Part shown: piece after piece, positions 45,374-56,307 of the stretch
Position numbering within the stretch: the first letter of the stretch is position 1
Layout of the letters: each line of letters starts with the position of its first letter
From: Rhododendron vialii
Lineage: Eukaryota > Streptophyta > Magnoliopsida > Ericales > Ericaceae
DNA length: 64,000 nt
NCBI RefSeq assembly: GCF_030253575.1
Contig: NC_080569.1
Coordinates: 7,507,501-7,571,500, forward strand
Direction: 5' to 3'
The notes under the pieces: generated by a model
Seen by the model: the letters and a program-made list of their open reading frames with translations, nothing else
Databases searched by the model: none
What the model was told of the DNA's origin: nothing
Translations under genes and position numbers: made by a program

Positions 45374-45380
45374 TATATAA
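45374..45380 (+). promoter_or_regulatory. Probable TATA box of CAX
   Basis: TATATAA is followed about 30 bp later by a purine-rich leader (GAGAGAGAAACC) and then the ATG at 45481. A (TC)n tract lies 130-160 bp upstream. Confidence 0.65.
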
Positions 45381-45480
45381 ACTCTCAACACCCTCCATGC
45401 CCACAGAGATCTAGAGAGAGAAACCAAAGGAATAGAGAGACAGAGAGAGAATTTTGTATCTCTATCTCTTTTTGTTTACA

Positions 45481-48400
45481 ATGGGCTCACTGGAACACTT
45501 GGATTTGGAAAACGGGGAATTGCTGAAAAAGGGTAAGGAGGAGAACTTGGCGGTGGGCCGGACGGCCCAGAACATTTCGGCCTCGCTGGTCCGGAAGAAG
45601 TCGGATCCGATGCTGGTGTCCAAGGTCCGGTTCCAGATGGTTCGGGTTTTTCTGGCTAATATTCAAGAAGTGATACTTGGGACCAAGCTTTGTTTGCTCT
45701 TCCCTGCCATTCCTTTGGCAATCCTTGCTGAGTGCTATGAGTTTGGAAGAGTGAGTGGTTTGCCATTTTTGTTTTCCGAAAATAAATATTTTAAAATTCT
45801 GTTCTTCGAAATAGAAACTAGTTTTGGAAAATTTGAAGGAAATGGTTTGGAAATTTTTTTTATAAAAAAATTGGGTATTTCTCGAAAAATAAAGAATCCG
45901 AATTGAGTTTCAAAATTAGTTCCCGTTTCACTAAGAAAAATAAGTACTTATTTTTTAAATTAAAAGTAATGTATTATGAGAGAATGACCTGTTTCTAAAT
46001 CAAAAAATAATTACTTAAAAAATAAGAACCTTAACGGAACAGAGCTACATGTCCGATGGATTTCGTTTTCCGAAAAGGGTTTTCGAAATAATAATTACTC
46101 CCGCAATTTCATAATGATTGTAACGCTCCAAGCAACCACTGGCCTAATGGTTTGATTTTGATTCACAAGCCATATCGTATAACTCAAAAACTTAAGCCTA
46201 AGATACTAGTAATAGCCCACAAAGTCATATTGCATGACCCAAAAACTTAAGCCTAAGATACTAGTAAAGCCCACAAGATTTGTTATATGCCAAGATCATT
46301 CATGTAGATTTTCGATATGGTACGGGTTATTACAATCTTTCCAATTTTATTTAGGTTGAGCACTAGAGTCACCACAACTTCACCCAAGTTTTTTCCCCAA
46401 GAACCAAAAGTCACCACAGCATTATCCGGGTTTTTTCTCTGGCCTAAGCCCACACAACACACGGTCGTGTACACGGGTTGCTCTGATACCATTTGTAACG
46501 CTCATATAAATCACTGGCCTAACCTAGATTTTGATCTACAAGCCACACCATATTACCTAAAAGTTTAAGCCCAAGCTACTAGTAGTAGCTCACAAGGTTT
46601 CTTATATGCTCAAAATCATCCATCATCCATGTAGACTTCAGAGATGAGACAAGTTTGTAACAATAATAGTCCATTGTGAAAAGTCTTTTGAAATACAAAA
46701 TTAAAATACTTCCACTTATACTAATGTTCATGTCAGTTTAAAGAAGATATCCAACAATGTTGTTTTCTGCTAATTAATGATTTTCTCATTTCTTTCTTGT
46801 TTAATGTTAATCAAGCAGCCTTGGGTTTTTGCTCTGAGTTTAATGGGGCTCACTCCGCTTGCTGAAAGGGTCAGCTTTTTAACAGAGTAAGAATGTCATT
46901 TTGTCTATTTATTGGAGATACGTCAAGTCTATTTGGATTTATAATGGCCGGAACAAAACAGAAAAGGGAAAGAGGATAAAAAAAAAATAGAATCAAATAG
47001 CTAATTTCCTTATCATACGCCCACCACTTACCTTACCTTCCCTGGAAGAGTTTTTTGAACCATTGATAGTCTATTTGTTGAGCGGTAAAATTGAGTTGTG
47101 GACGTGCATCGCTGTTTTCTTATGAAGATTGAAGAGTCATATCGCTGTTTTTTTATGAAGACCGAAGAGTCATATATGAAAGAAATTATGTGTTTTTACG
47201 ATCCTCTTATTTTCTATTAATTCTAGAACTCAAGGTCTTTTCAAATAACATTAGTGTTAGTTCCACAGACTTTCTAACAAGTATTTGTTTTTCTCTCTTT
47301 TATATTGTTCCCATTGACAAAAACTGAAGACAAATTGCATACTACACTGGTCCAACAGGTACTTTTTCTCTCACTTTCTCATTCTTGGAAAACTATAATT
47401 GGATTAACAAATTTTTTTTTCTATCGGCCAAATAAGCATATGTAGATTAATTTACTTTCAATCACATTTTCGACAATTGATTTTTGAAGTGTGGAATTTG
47501 CAGTTGGAGGGCTACTTAATGCAACATGTGGGAATGCCACAGAGCTGATAATTGCATTATTTGCTCTTTACCAAGGGAAAATCCATGTGGTGAAATACTC
47601 TCTTTTTGGCTCTATCCTCTCAAACCTCCTCCTTGTTCTTGGCTCCTCTCTCTTCTGTGGAGGATTGGCAAACCTCAAAAAGGAACAAAGATTTGACAAA
47701 GTAAGATAACCCGTCTCTAAAATTACTACTTATAATTTCACGGTAGCGATTTTCACACTCGTTTTTTTCTTTGTTTGTTATGCGAACGTACAAAATTACC
47801 CTTTCATCGGTTTACTTTTTACGCCTCAAAAGATAATGTTTACTTTTTACGCCTCAAAAGATAATGTGGTCAATTCATATCATTTTACGCCTCAAAAGAT
47901 AATGTGGTCAATTCATATCATATGAATAAGAACCCAAAAATTAAGTACAAATGGTAAGAAAAGGAGTGTGAAAACGGATTTCCAACCCCCCCTCCTTTTT
48001 TTTTTCAAACTAGGGTTTCCCTTTTATAATAATTTGATGGGTATTCTTTTGTTTTTTGTTTTTTAATTTTAACAGAAGCAGAGTGATGTGAACATGCTCC
48101 TTCTATTGCTTGGGTTGCTTTGCCTGCTGCTGCCATTGATGTTCAGATATGCTGTTGAACCGGGCTCGCTAGCGGCCGGTTCAATTCTTCACTTGTCCAG
48201 AGCAAGCAGCATAATGATGCTTCTTGCATACTTTGCCTATCTCTTCTTCCAACTGAAAACCCACAGGCAATTGTTTGAAACCAATGAGGTAATGGTCCAA
48301 TCCACTTGGAAAATATGCTCAGAATCGGAAAATTGAAAAATATGTTCAGAATTTGGAAATTTAGAAAATATGTTTTTCAGAATCTTCATATTGCAGTGCG

Positions 48401-49966
48401 ACATCACTATATTCAATCTGGTGGAGTACTGTGACTGTTAGCTTGATCACTAACAAAAACAATACTGTCAGCGTAGCTTTCCGGGCACTTCTTTTGAATA
48501 GATTTTGGGTTAGTAAAATGTCATGCAAATATAAAAGCTAAACAAAATTTCTGTTAAATGTGGTCATTCATTTTCAAACCAAAAATCAAAAAGATGAATC
48601 TTGATTTGAAAAAACATATTAGTACCGCATATGCATTTTCCCTTGATGAAAACAAGGTCACCTAAGTGCTAAAACTGAATGATTTCTGGTGGGGAATGGG
48701 CAGGAGGCGGATGACAGTGATGATGGGCTGATTTCTGAAGAGAAGGCTGTGATTGGATTTTGGAGTGCATTTGTTTGGTTGGCTGGCATGACTGTTGTCA
48801 TTGCTTTGTTATCTGAGTACATTGTGGATACTATTGAGGTATCTATCTTTTTATAAAAGCATTCATAATCTTCTTAAATCTTCCTCATAAACAGGCATAT
48901 TCTTAAAATATTCCTCGTAAATCTGGACCATTAGATTGCTGAACGGACGGCTCAGAGGGTGCACAGCATCACCCCGATTCATTAGTTAGTCGTAAAACTG
49001 GCCATAAAGCATTCATTCTTAATGGAAATTATTGTCTTCTGAAATAGGCTACTTCAGATTCATGGGGAATTTCAGTTAGCTTTATAAGTGTAATATTGCT
49101 ACCAATAGTGGGGAATGCCGCAGAACATGCTGGATCAATCATATTTGCTTTCAAGAACAAGTTGGTATGACACAACATATATATGTACTCATTGACCTAT
49201 TATTATTGTTAATCTTAATTAGAAGATTTAATTATCCCTTTGAATTTTTGGTAATTAATTTTGTATTTCACGCAGGATATAACATTGGGTGTTGCTCTGG
49301 GCTCTGCAGCTCAGATTTCAATGTTTGTGGTGAGATTTCAAATTAATAAACAAAACCCCAAGAGAAATTGATCATTTAGTTCCACCCACAAATTTTAAGT
49401 GGTCTTAATCATTTAATTTCAGGTTCCCTTGTGTGTGATTGTTGCATGGATACTGGGTGTCCATATGGATCTTGACTTCAGCCTCCTAGAGACTGGTTCC
49501 CTGGGTTTTTCAATTATCCTCACAGCCTTCACTCTCCAGGTTTTTATTTACTCTTCTCCAGGTTGAATTGTATTAACGAGATTACGCTAGATTGCTAGTC
49601 GTTGCCTAATAACGCAACACACGCTAGGAAAACCATACTCTATACCGAACGCAATTGAAATGTATCTCTACATATAACTGAAAACTAAAATCAAGATTTT
49701 CTGATTTTTGCAGGATGGAACCTCACATTACATGAAAGGGATTGTTCTGTGTCTTTGTTATGCAGTTATTGGCGCGTGCTTTTTTGTCCACCAAATTGTA
49801 CTTGGTAAGTGCATGCATATAGCAAATTTCGAAACAGCATAGTCCAAAAGCTTTTTTAACAGAAGACGGCATTACTTGAAGATTTCCAAGCTGTTAATAA
49901 CTTATTTGTGTTCTCTGTCTTTTCATGGCAGATCAAAATGTTGCCTCTGGAGCTTTTGCCGCTTAA
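45481..49966 (+). CDS. CAX: Vacuolar cation/proton exchanger (CAX), eleven exons
   Basis: CAX antiporters load Ca2+ (and other divalent cations) into the vacuole in exchange for protons. Exons: 45481-45750, 46819-46886, 47330-47358, 47504-47700, 48076-48288, 48704-48838, 49048-49164, 49276-49329, 49423-49539, 49714-49804 and 49932-49966; phases agree throughout, 441 residues. Features in order: a hydrophilic N-terminus (possible autoinhibitory region), about eleven membrane segments, the first cation-binding repeat [21 protein letters not shown], an acidic linker ([15 protein letters not shown]) between the halves, and the second repeat [40 protein letters not shown]. Exon 3 is only 29 nt. 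The C-terminus [12 protein letters not shown] is short. Intron 1 (1068 bp) contains a TRIM-like element, intron 4 a small tandem repeat. AATAAA at 50179-50184 is a plausible poly(A) signal. Which CAX paralogue this is, I cannot say. Confidence 0.95.
46119..46662 (-). mobile_element. TRIM-like miniature LTR element in CAX intron 1
   Basis: Two direct repeats starting TGTAACGCTC and ending TTACA or GTAACA (46119-46334 and 46494-46662) flank a short interior. Next to the right repeat is GCTCTGATACCA (46480-46491), the reverse complement of TGGTATCAGAGC, the usual initiator-Met tRNA primer-binding site. The element is therefore read on the minus strand. The left repeat is longer because a 55 bp stretch (ACTTAAGCCTAAGATACTAG) is tandemly duplicated. 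There is no coding region. Confidence 0.72.
47810..47925 (+). repeat. Short tandem repeat in CAX intron 4
   Basis: TTTTACGCCTCAAAAGATAA occurs three times (near 47817, 47846 and 47883). The last two are followed by TGTGGTCAATTCATATCAT. It looks like a recent, possibly polymorphic minisatellite. Confidence 0.7.
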
Positions 49967-51082
49967 TCGGCTACTTCTTCCTTATTGATTCCCGGTTAAA
50001 TATTATCCAGTGCGGTATGGTCATTCGTTCATTCAATTAGGCGTCTCGATTCCGGAGACTAACACAAGGAATTGTTGATTTGTATGTTGAGGACTTGTGG
50101 TGCATGGAATTCAAAAGCAGCGGATAAGGAGATGAACTCCCCTTGATTTGTACTTGGGTTTTGGTTGGTGGTATTGGCAATAAAATGTAATGGCATTGGA
50201 GATATGTACTCATAGCCTGTGTTGAGGTACATGCCATTACTTCATCTGTTTGTAATAATTTGATCAGAAATAAACAAAGCTGATCATTTTGGATTTGAAT
50301 TTTTTTTTTCCCGCTAGCTCGGCTATTCTCAAACATCTTTATTTTTGGAAAATTATCTTTTTTTGTCTGGTGAGAGTTGGACAAGTGGTAGATGTGAAAG
50401 AAATATTATGAAGAAGGTAAGAGAATCTGCATTCCAAAAGTATGTATAGGTGCTTCTAGTACTTCTGTAACCTCACGAGTTGGCTAGCTGGCTGGTAGCA
50501 TTATGAAAAGAAAGAATCCCCATACAACTCGGGACACAACTGCATGTATCCGGAGCCGTTCAATATACCGTAGGTGTGGTACCGTAGGTGTGGTGGCCAT
50601 GTGCATCCAACGACTCTGGTCTAGCATTGCTCATTACACTAATAATACCTTTGGTTGAGAAATTATTTTTCATGTTGCTTAATGTGACAGATATATAACT
50701 AACTAGGTTTTCAAGCATATGGAGAATGTTTCGTTAGATGTCACAGCTGCAAAGACAAACTGAAACAAGGTGTCGGACAGTTGATCGATCCCATATGCAT
50801 GGACCATTGACATTCTTATCTTCACATTGAAAAATATATACTTCAATTTGGATATTCAAGTGGTCATATATATAGTACGAAATTATATAATGCTTCAGTT
50901 GCAAAATGTCAACACAGCTCATGAATAATATGATTCAAGTTGTTGTATAAATACTTGGATTTATTCATTCCAGAGTGGTGATTAATTTCTCAAATTGCCA
51001 GTTTTAAAGTGGAAATGCCAGCACTGAGCTGACTAGAGTGTTTTCCAAACTAGTAACTACCCAATTGCCTCAATTTGCATAA
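49967..51082. other. Downstream region of CAX
   Basis: The CAX 3' untranslated region with AATAAA at 50179-50184 is followed by AT-rich DNA. GTACCGTAGGTGTGG-like sequence repeats twice near 50567-50592. No gene is visible. Confidence 0.4.
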
Positions 51083-51398
51083 TGTAAACATTCTCGAGAG
51101 GAATAAGGAGGTGATCTCGCCTCTCTGTGATTCTAACGTGGTCAACGGGTATAGGACAATAAGGGTGTGAAACAAGAGAGAAGAAATATTGTATTGAGTT
51201 CAATAATAAACTGTACAATGAGGTTTCTATTTATATAAGGTGAGAAGCCTAACTATGAAAAGAAAATCAACCCAATTACAATCAAATCATAATCAATTAC
51301 AATAATAAGAGATCAAAAGAATTATATAAAATCATAATCGTATTCATATCATATCTGCATGATATGATTACGATGTTATATGTTTTGATATTCTAACA
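51083..51398 (-). mobile_element. Probable solo LTR of a Copia-type retrotransposon
   Basis: The minus strand starts TGTTAGAATATCAAAACATA and contains a TATA-like TTATATAAATAGAAACC. CTTCTCTCTTGTTTCACACC follows, and the element may end ATGTTTACA. That is the composition of a Copia LTR with promoter and pyrimidine-rich start region. No internal genes or partner LTR are present. The left boundary and a target duplication are uncertain. Confidence 0.5.
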
Positions 51399-51751
51399 TC
51401 CTTCTCAAAGAAATCTATCGCCTATTGGTTTTAAGTTGGAACTCTTCAAGAAATCTAACATGGTATAAGAACTAGGTCTTGGGTGGCCTCACCTCTCGTT
51501 GGAAAGTCTTTGTCGTCCGAGTCAATTGCCTCATCTCATCAATTCATACCTCCATGTGTATTTGGGTTACACGAGTCAAAATCTCCTGATTTCCTTAATT
51601 CGTACCTCCACGTGCATCCGGTTGCACGTGAAGGAGAGTGTTAGACTTAATCCCACATCGTTCATCCAAACTTGATTAATAAAATCTAGATGTTACTCCA
51701 CCTATTGTTAATTGATTTTAGGTTATATAGAACCCTCTAAGAAATCTAACA
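51399..51751 (+). mobile_element. TRIM-like miniature LTR element (5' end truncated)
   Basis: A 5' LTR remnant ends TTCAAGAAATCTAACA, directly followed by TGGTATAAGAACTAGG at 51461, a mutated Met-tRNA primer site. After about 160 bp, a purine tract (GAAGGAGAG) precedes the 3' LTR (51639-51751), which begins TGTTAGACTTAATCCCACAT and ends AAGAAATCTAACA. The 5' LTR start is missing, next to the Copia-like LTR. Confidence 0.65.
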
Positions 51752-51938
51752 ATGGAGTTCCATGATTATATGTTAACCGGAATCATACCCACAAACTAGG
51801 TCGAAATCTGATCCCCATGTACACATTAGTTTCCAACATAATTTGATAAAGAAGGATTCTAGAGTGCTTGAGATCAAGGGAAAAAAGGCCAACTCTTGCA
51901 GCGCAAGTTCAAAGTACGGTGATAACGTAGATAGTATA

Positions 51939-52426
51939 GGGTAAATTACATTAAACCCTCTCAACTATGACCCATTTTCACTTTACCACCATAATGCTTA
52001 AAACTCAACACTTAACTCCCTTTCTTGTAATGGAAGAGGACGGTCCGGTTTGCCCTTTTGTGGGCCTTTCCCTTAGGTCCACTTTGATGATCCAAGCAGT
52101 TCACATTTTAGAGATCGTCGAAAACATTTGTCCCACCAAACAACAGTTTCATCAGACACCGCTTGATAAAATTTCATAATGCATTTGTGTTGAGATAAAT
52201 GGGTTAAATGAGTTCTGATTTGCTGTTGTAATCTTTTTATGTTCTTAGACAAATATGTTCCGAAATCTTATTAAACGATATCCAATCAACCTAATTTTTG
52301 CGTGGTTAATATTTTAGGTGAGCTCTAAAATGTAAATGGTTTGGATTCTCAAAGTGAACCCAGAAAAGGCTCACAAACAGACAAATTAGATGGTCAAGAG
52401 GAGCTCATCCCTAATGTAATTTACCC
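51939..52426. mobile_element. Foldback/MITE element with GGGTAAATTACATTA ends
   Basis: The left terminus GGGTAAATTACATTA (51939) is inverted at the right (TAATGTAATTTACCC, ending 52426). The arms carry CCACTTTGATGATCC and TTTTAGAGATCGTCG on the left, with matching complements GGTGAGCTCTAAAATG and TGGTTTGGATTCTCAAAGTG on the right. GATATCCAATCAACCTAATT links it to the foldback at 2070-2500. Confidence 0.7.
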
Positions 52427-53439
52427 ATAACATATGCTACTATTTAAAGGAAAATGGTAAAGTTGTCTCGTAGGAATGGAACAACGACGTGTGGCTTGCT
52501 TGCAACGCACGTTTACTTCCCCCCATTCATTTAATTGTTTTGTAGTGCAAAACAAGTGTTGAAAGTTGAATGATAAAAAGAATTAGGGTTTAATTAATTC
52601 AGTCTGTCCCTATCAGTATGCCTGCATCTAGCTTTGAAACGTAGCTAGAAATCGTATTTTAGGGGCACTTGTTCGTCTTTTATTTTACTAATTTTTTTTC
52701 GTATTAGGTTCATCTTTTATTATTCCTTCTAATTCTAACCCAAATGTCACCAGTGATCACAACATGCAGGCCCGATCACCTGCCTCCCGTTGGTGTTCTC
52801 TTCCGTGTTCTGTCCAATCCTATTGGTTCGCATATTTTTTATGCTGACATAGATGACTCTGTGAACGCAACAAAATTCAAGCAAACAAAGAAGAGAAGAT
52901 TTAAGAGGGGCAGATTGATACAAACTCGTGGGTAGAATTCACCCTTAAAAATTGGTTTACGAGAGAAGGGTGTCCGAAAGCTTATATACACTAGGCCAAG
53001 CCCATGCTTAGGCGATGTGAGACTTTCGGTTCGTAACACAGATGATCTCAATTTCAATGAATTTCCACTTGCCAAGTGGGTGCACTCATAACCATATCAT
53101 CGAAAAGAAAATATATGGTGGCATAATTTTGATGGCCAGGGTGTTTGATATGGTGGTATTTGATTCCTCGTAGGTTTGTCCCTAGCTAGTCCAAATGGCT
53201 AGCGGTTGGTTGATGTTGTAGCTTTGGCTTTTGGTTAATTAATAAAATCAAATCTACTAAAAAACCAAAAAAACTACTTATATTAACTATCAGTATTTTT
53301 TAAATCATGAAGGACGAAATTGAATTCCTCCCTTGAACTAAGGGGCATTACCATGTGGTATGAAATTGGTGTTAGAATGTTGTTAGGTTGCTTTTAGTCC
53401 TCTTTTTAGAAATGTGAACACACTATCATTTTCACACGG
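52427..53439. other. Intergenic DNA upstream of the PRISE-type gene
   Basis: No supported gene or clear transposon. A frame at 52744-52935 encodes a basic C-terminus but no recognisable domain. Confidence 0.3.
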
Positions 53440-53690
53440 GACCGCGCTTTCGGAATACATGCCCATTGGACAACTAATCTTCCAAAACACCGGTCAAATA
53501 ATACCTTTTGTGGTCATCTCATCTCTAATGTGATGGATTACACCTTCTACGACATTATATATTCACTTTTGCAGGGGACAACACTTTCGGAGTTTGAATA
53601 TGATAATTGGGTCACATGACACCTTTCGTAGTCGCCCCACCTCTAATGTGATGGATTGCATCTTTTACGACATTATATATTCACTTATAA
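53440..53690 (+). repeat. Tandem duplication in the promoter of the PRISE-type gene
   Basis: CTCTAATGTGATGGATTACA (53523) recurs as CTCTAATGTGATGGATTGCA (53641), 118 bp on. The similarity extends through TACGACATTATATATTCACT on both sides and back to CTTTCGGA-containing starts near 53440 and 53576. The second copy ends about 110 bp upstream of the ATG. Confidence 0.7.
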
Positions 53691-53726
53691 TTAGTTCGAC
53701 CAATAAAAATGTGGCAACAGACACAA

Positions 53727-53736
53727 TATATATATA
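53727..53736 (+). promoter_or_regulatory. Probable TATA box of the PRISE-type gene
   Basis: TATATATATA lies 74 bp before the ATG at 53801. An ATG-AAT-TGA triplet series at 53751 probably lies at or upstream of the transcription start and so is unlikely to act as a leader reading frame. Confidence 0.55.
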
Positions 53737-53800
53737 GCTGGTCACCAGGGATGAATTGAGAGACAGACCTGGGCCAGAGAATCCAATTAAGTCTGTCCCA

Positions 53801-54928
53801 ATGGGAGTGGAAATAAGCAATGGAGCAGAAGCTCCAAATGTTGCAGTTATCTTTGGAGCAACTGGGCTAGTAGGCAAGGAACTTGTCAAGAAGCTGCTCT
53901 CAAAATCTAGGTGGAAGGTTTATGGCATAGCCAGAAAACCTGAAATCAAGCCCACCCAAAATCCCAATTACCATTTAATCTCATGTGACCTCCTCAACCC
54001 TTTAGAAACCCAGCAAAGGCTGTCTTCTCTCCAAGAAGTAACTCACCTTTTCTGGGTCACATGGGCAAGCCAATTCCCCTTGGACAGCCAAGAATGCTAT
54101 GAGCAGAACAAGGCCATGCTGTCCAATGCCTTGAATGCCATCCTCCCAAGAACCAATTCGCTGAAGCATTTGTCCCTCCAGACGGGGGCTCATCATTATG
54201 TGTCGTTGCAAGGCCCTTCCAGCGGAAAAGAAGTTCGTTTCTACCATGAAGACAGTCCCAGAGCGAGTGGAGATTTCAACTTCTACTACGCCTTGGAGGA
54301 CTTGGCGAAGGAGAGGTTAGGGGGAAAAGTGGCGTGGTCGGTCCACAGGCCTGGTGTGATAATGGGGAATTCAACTAGGACTGTGTTCAATTTTATGGGC
54401 AGTTTGTGCATATACGGTACTATTTGCAAGTACTTGAATCTTCCTTTCGTGTTTGGAGGGACAAGGGAGTGCTGGGAAGAGACGTATATTGACGGATCGG
54501 ATGCTGGGTTAGTGGCAGAACAGCACATTTGGGCTGCTACTAATGAGGAGACATATTCAACCGATGGTCAGGCCTTCAATGCGATCAACGGGCCGAGTTT
54601 GATGTGGAAGGACATATGGCCAGCCATTGGCTTGAAATTCGGGTTGGAAACGCCAACAGACATGTTTTCCCCAGATTTTGTCTTCTCGGCGGAGTTGTCT
54701 GACAAGGCGGGCGTCTGGGAGGAGATTGTGGAGAGGGAGGGGCTGGTCCAGACCGCGATGGAGGATTTGGCGAACTGGGGATTCCTGGACATGCTGTTCC
54801 GGTGCCCGGTGAAAATGCTGGGGAGTCGAGAGAAAGCCGACCGGATGGGGTGCGCATTGAGATGCGATACGTTGAATTCCGTGATGCATTGGATTGATAA
54901 CATGAGAGAAGAGAAGCTGATTCCGTGA
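53801..54928 (+). CDS. PRISE-family NAD(P)H reductase (progesterone 5-beta-reductase/iridoid-synthase-like), intronless
   Basis: PRISE enzymes are short-chain reductases that reduce activated C=C bonds of enones; relatives act in cardenolide and iridoid synthesis. The frame gives 375 residues. The Rossmann start [20 protein letters not shown] (residues about 13-32) has the dinucleotide GxxGxxG, followed by the family segments [37 protein letters not shown] and [23 protein letters not shown]. The [11 protein letters not shown] is chosen; the frame is open further upstream only from a non-ATG codon. The anomaly is [11 protein letters not shown]: family members carry TGxKHY, where Lys is catalytic, but here that position is His131. 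The partner Tyr is kept (Tyr162/163). It may be an altered or inactive paralogue. Substrate cannot be inferred. Confidence 0.9.
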   Translation: MGVEISNGAEAPNVAVIFGATGLVGKELVKKLLSKSRWKVYGIARKPEIKPTQNPNYHLISCDLLNPLETQQRLSSLQEVTHLFWVTWASQFPLDSQECYEQNKAMLSNALNAILPRTNSLKHLSLQTGAHHYVSLQGPSSGKEVRFYHEDSPRASGDFNFYYALEDLAKERLGGKVAWSVHRPGVIMGNSTRTVFNFMGSLCIYGTICKYLNLPFVFGGTRECWEETYIDGSDAGLVAEQHIWAATNEETYSTDGQAFNAINGPSLMWKDIWPAIGLKFGLETPTDMFSPDFVFSAELSDKAGVWEEIVEREGLVQTAMEDLANWGFLDMLFRCPVKMLGSREKADRMGCALRCDTLNSVMHWIDNMREEKLIP

Positions 54929-55534
54929 AACTGAAGTTTGACTTGGGAGCTAGGGAGAAGAGAGGGAAGAAGATCCGTTTTGACTGCGATGTTTTAGTTT
55001 TAAGGAATGTTGAGGCCTTGTTCCCTACATTGTTGTCCCCTTATTTTACTCATCTTGTATTCAAGTAGCAGAAAGACTAAGTTGTGTTCTGTCCTCCTTT
55101 TCCCAAATCCTGCCTTTTTTTATGCTGAAGTAGGGGAGTTTATTTTGACTTTATCTTTAGCCTTATGTTACTCTTTGTCCTGTAACTTTTCAAGTATTTG
55201 AATAGGTAATCTGGACTATCGATTTTCAAATTCCGGATAATTTCTGGGTACCTTGAACTCCTTTTCCCTTTGTGCCAGCAATTCTACAGATCCTGCCTCC
55301 AAAACAATTACAATTGACTTATATAAATGATGATGTTGATATAGCAGTTGAGACTACATCAGGCTAACCACATCTACTGACATCTCAACTATCTATACAT
55401 AGATACACACTTGTCTTCTTTTTTGCTCTTATTGAGGGAAAATATCAGCATGCTGTGGCTATAATCCCAAAAATAGTACTAACAAAGATGTGCCATCTCA
55501 AATTGCCAATTAGTCACCTTTTATTGCTGTAGTA
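54929..55534. other. 3' region of the PRISE-type gene
   Basis: Presumably the 3' untranslated region followed by intergenic DNA. No gene or clear poly(A) signal is assigned. Confidence 0.35.
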
Positions 55535-56307
55535 ATATTGAAGATACAAAGAGGGGCTGCCGCCTCACCCCACCCCACCCCACCCCTCCATCACTGGCCG
55601 TCCACTCCCTGCTATGATGGGTTGTTGTGCCGCTTGTTGAGATCCTCCGGCAAATAAGCCCCTGGAACCGGAGCAGCGGTTTGTCCGGTGACATGATACG
55701 GCTGTGGTTGTGTTTCTTCCTTCTCTCTCTCTCTCTCCAGATCTGTCCCTCCCTGAGTTTGGTGCTCCGCGTCGATGGCACCAATCGTTCGCGTGCAGTC
55801 CACCTATGTGCTCTCTTTTCCAATCTTCCTCACCATGCGAGTTTTGTCGGCGTTATCAGGCCGACCCAACCTTGTCGTTTGGGTGTCTCTTGTTCGAACC
55901 TTGACAAGATTGTTGTTGTGGGACGGAGATAGCTGTTGGTGTTGCTGGATGGTGGGGTGTGGTTGCTGCGGTGATCTGCGATCCCATTGACCAGATTTAG
56001 GAGTGTAGATCTGTTTCTGTAGGTTTTGGTTTGTGTTTTCTTGCATTTGTTTTTTGGGTTTCCTATCCCTGATGGTGCTGTTTCCTCCCCTTCGGGGGTT
56101 TCCTTTGGTTTGAATGTGCGTTTTTTCCTCGGTGAATGTTGTGCCCAGAAGATTTGTGTGTGGGAGTGGGGTACTTTCTTGCTGGCCTCTCCCTTGTGGC
56201 TTGATTCGCCCCTTATGTTGTGGGGATCTTGCTCTTTTTGATGTACTGTTTCTTCTATCAATGGAAACTCCAAACATTTTGGCAAAAAAATATATTGAAG
56301 ATACAAA
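55535..56307 (+). mobile_element. Retroposed segment (739 bp) with 17 bp target duplication
   Basis: ATATTGAAGATACAAAG occurs at 55535-55551 and 56291-56307. The segment between starts AGGGGCTGCCGCCTCACCCC and ends TTTTGGCAAAAAAAT, a short poly(A). The GC- and pyrimidine-rich left part contains (TC)n; the right part is G/T-rich. The borders are those of LINE-mediated insertion on the plus strand. I cannot identify the source: it has no reverse transcriptase or endonuclease motif, and the long opposite-strand frames look like compositional by-products. Confidence 0.7.

Noticed and set aside
49714..49804. Possible frameshift in CAX exon 10
   Set aside because: Recounting the acceptor gives a 91 nt exon that keeps the conserved [19 protein letters not shown] frame, so no break exists.
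53756..53800. N-terminal extension of the PRISE-type protein
   Set aside because: The frame is open but begins at a TTG; the first ATG in frame is 53801, and the product then has the usual family start.
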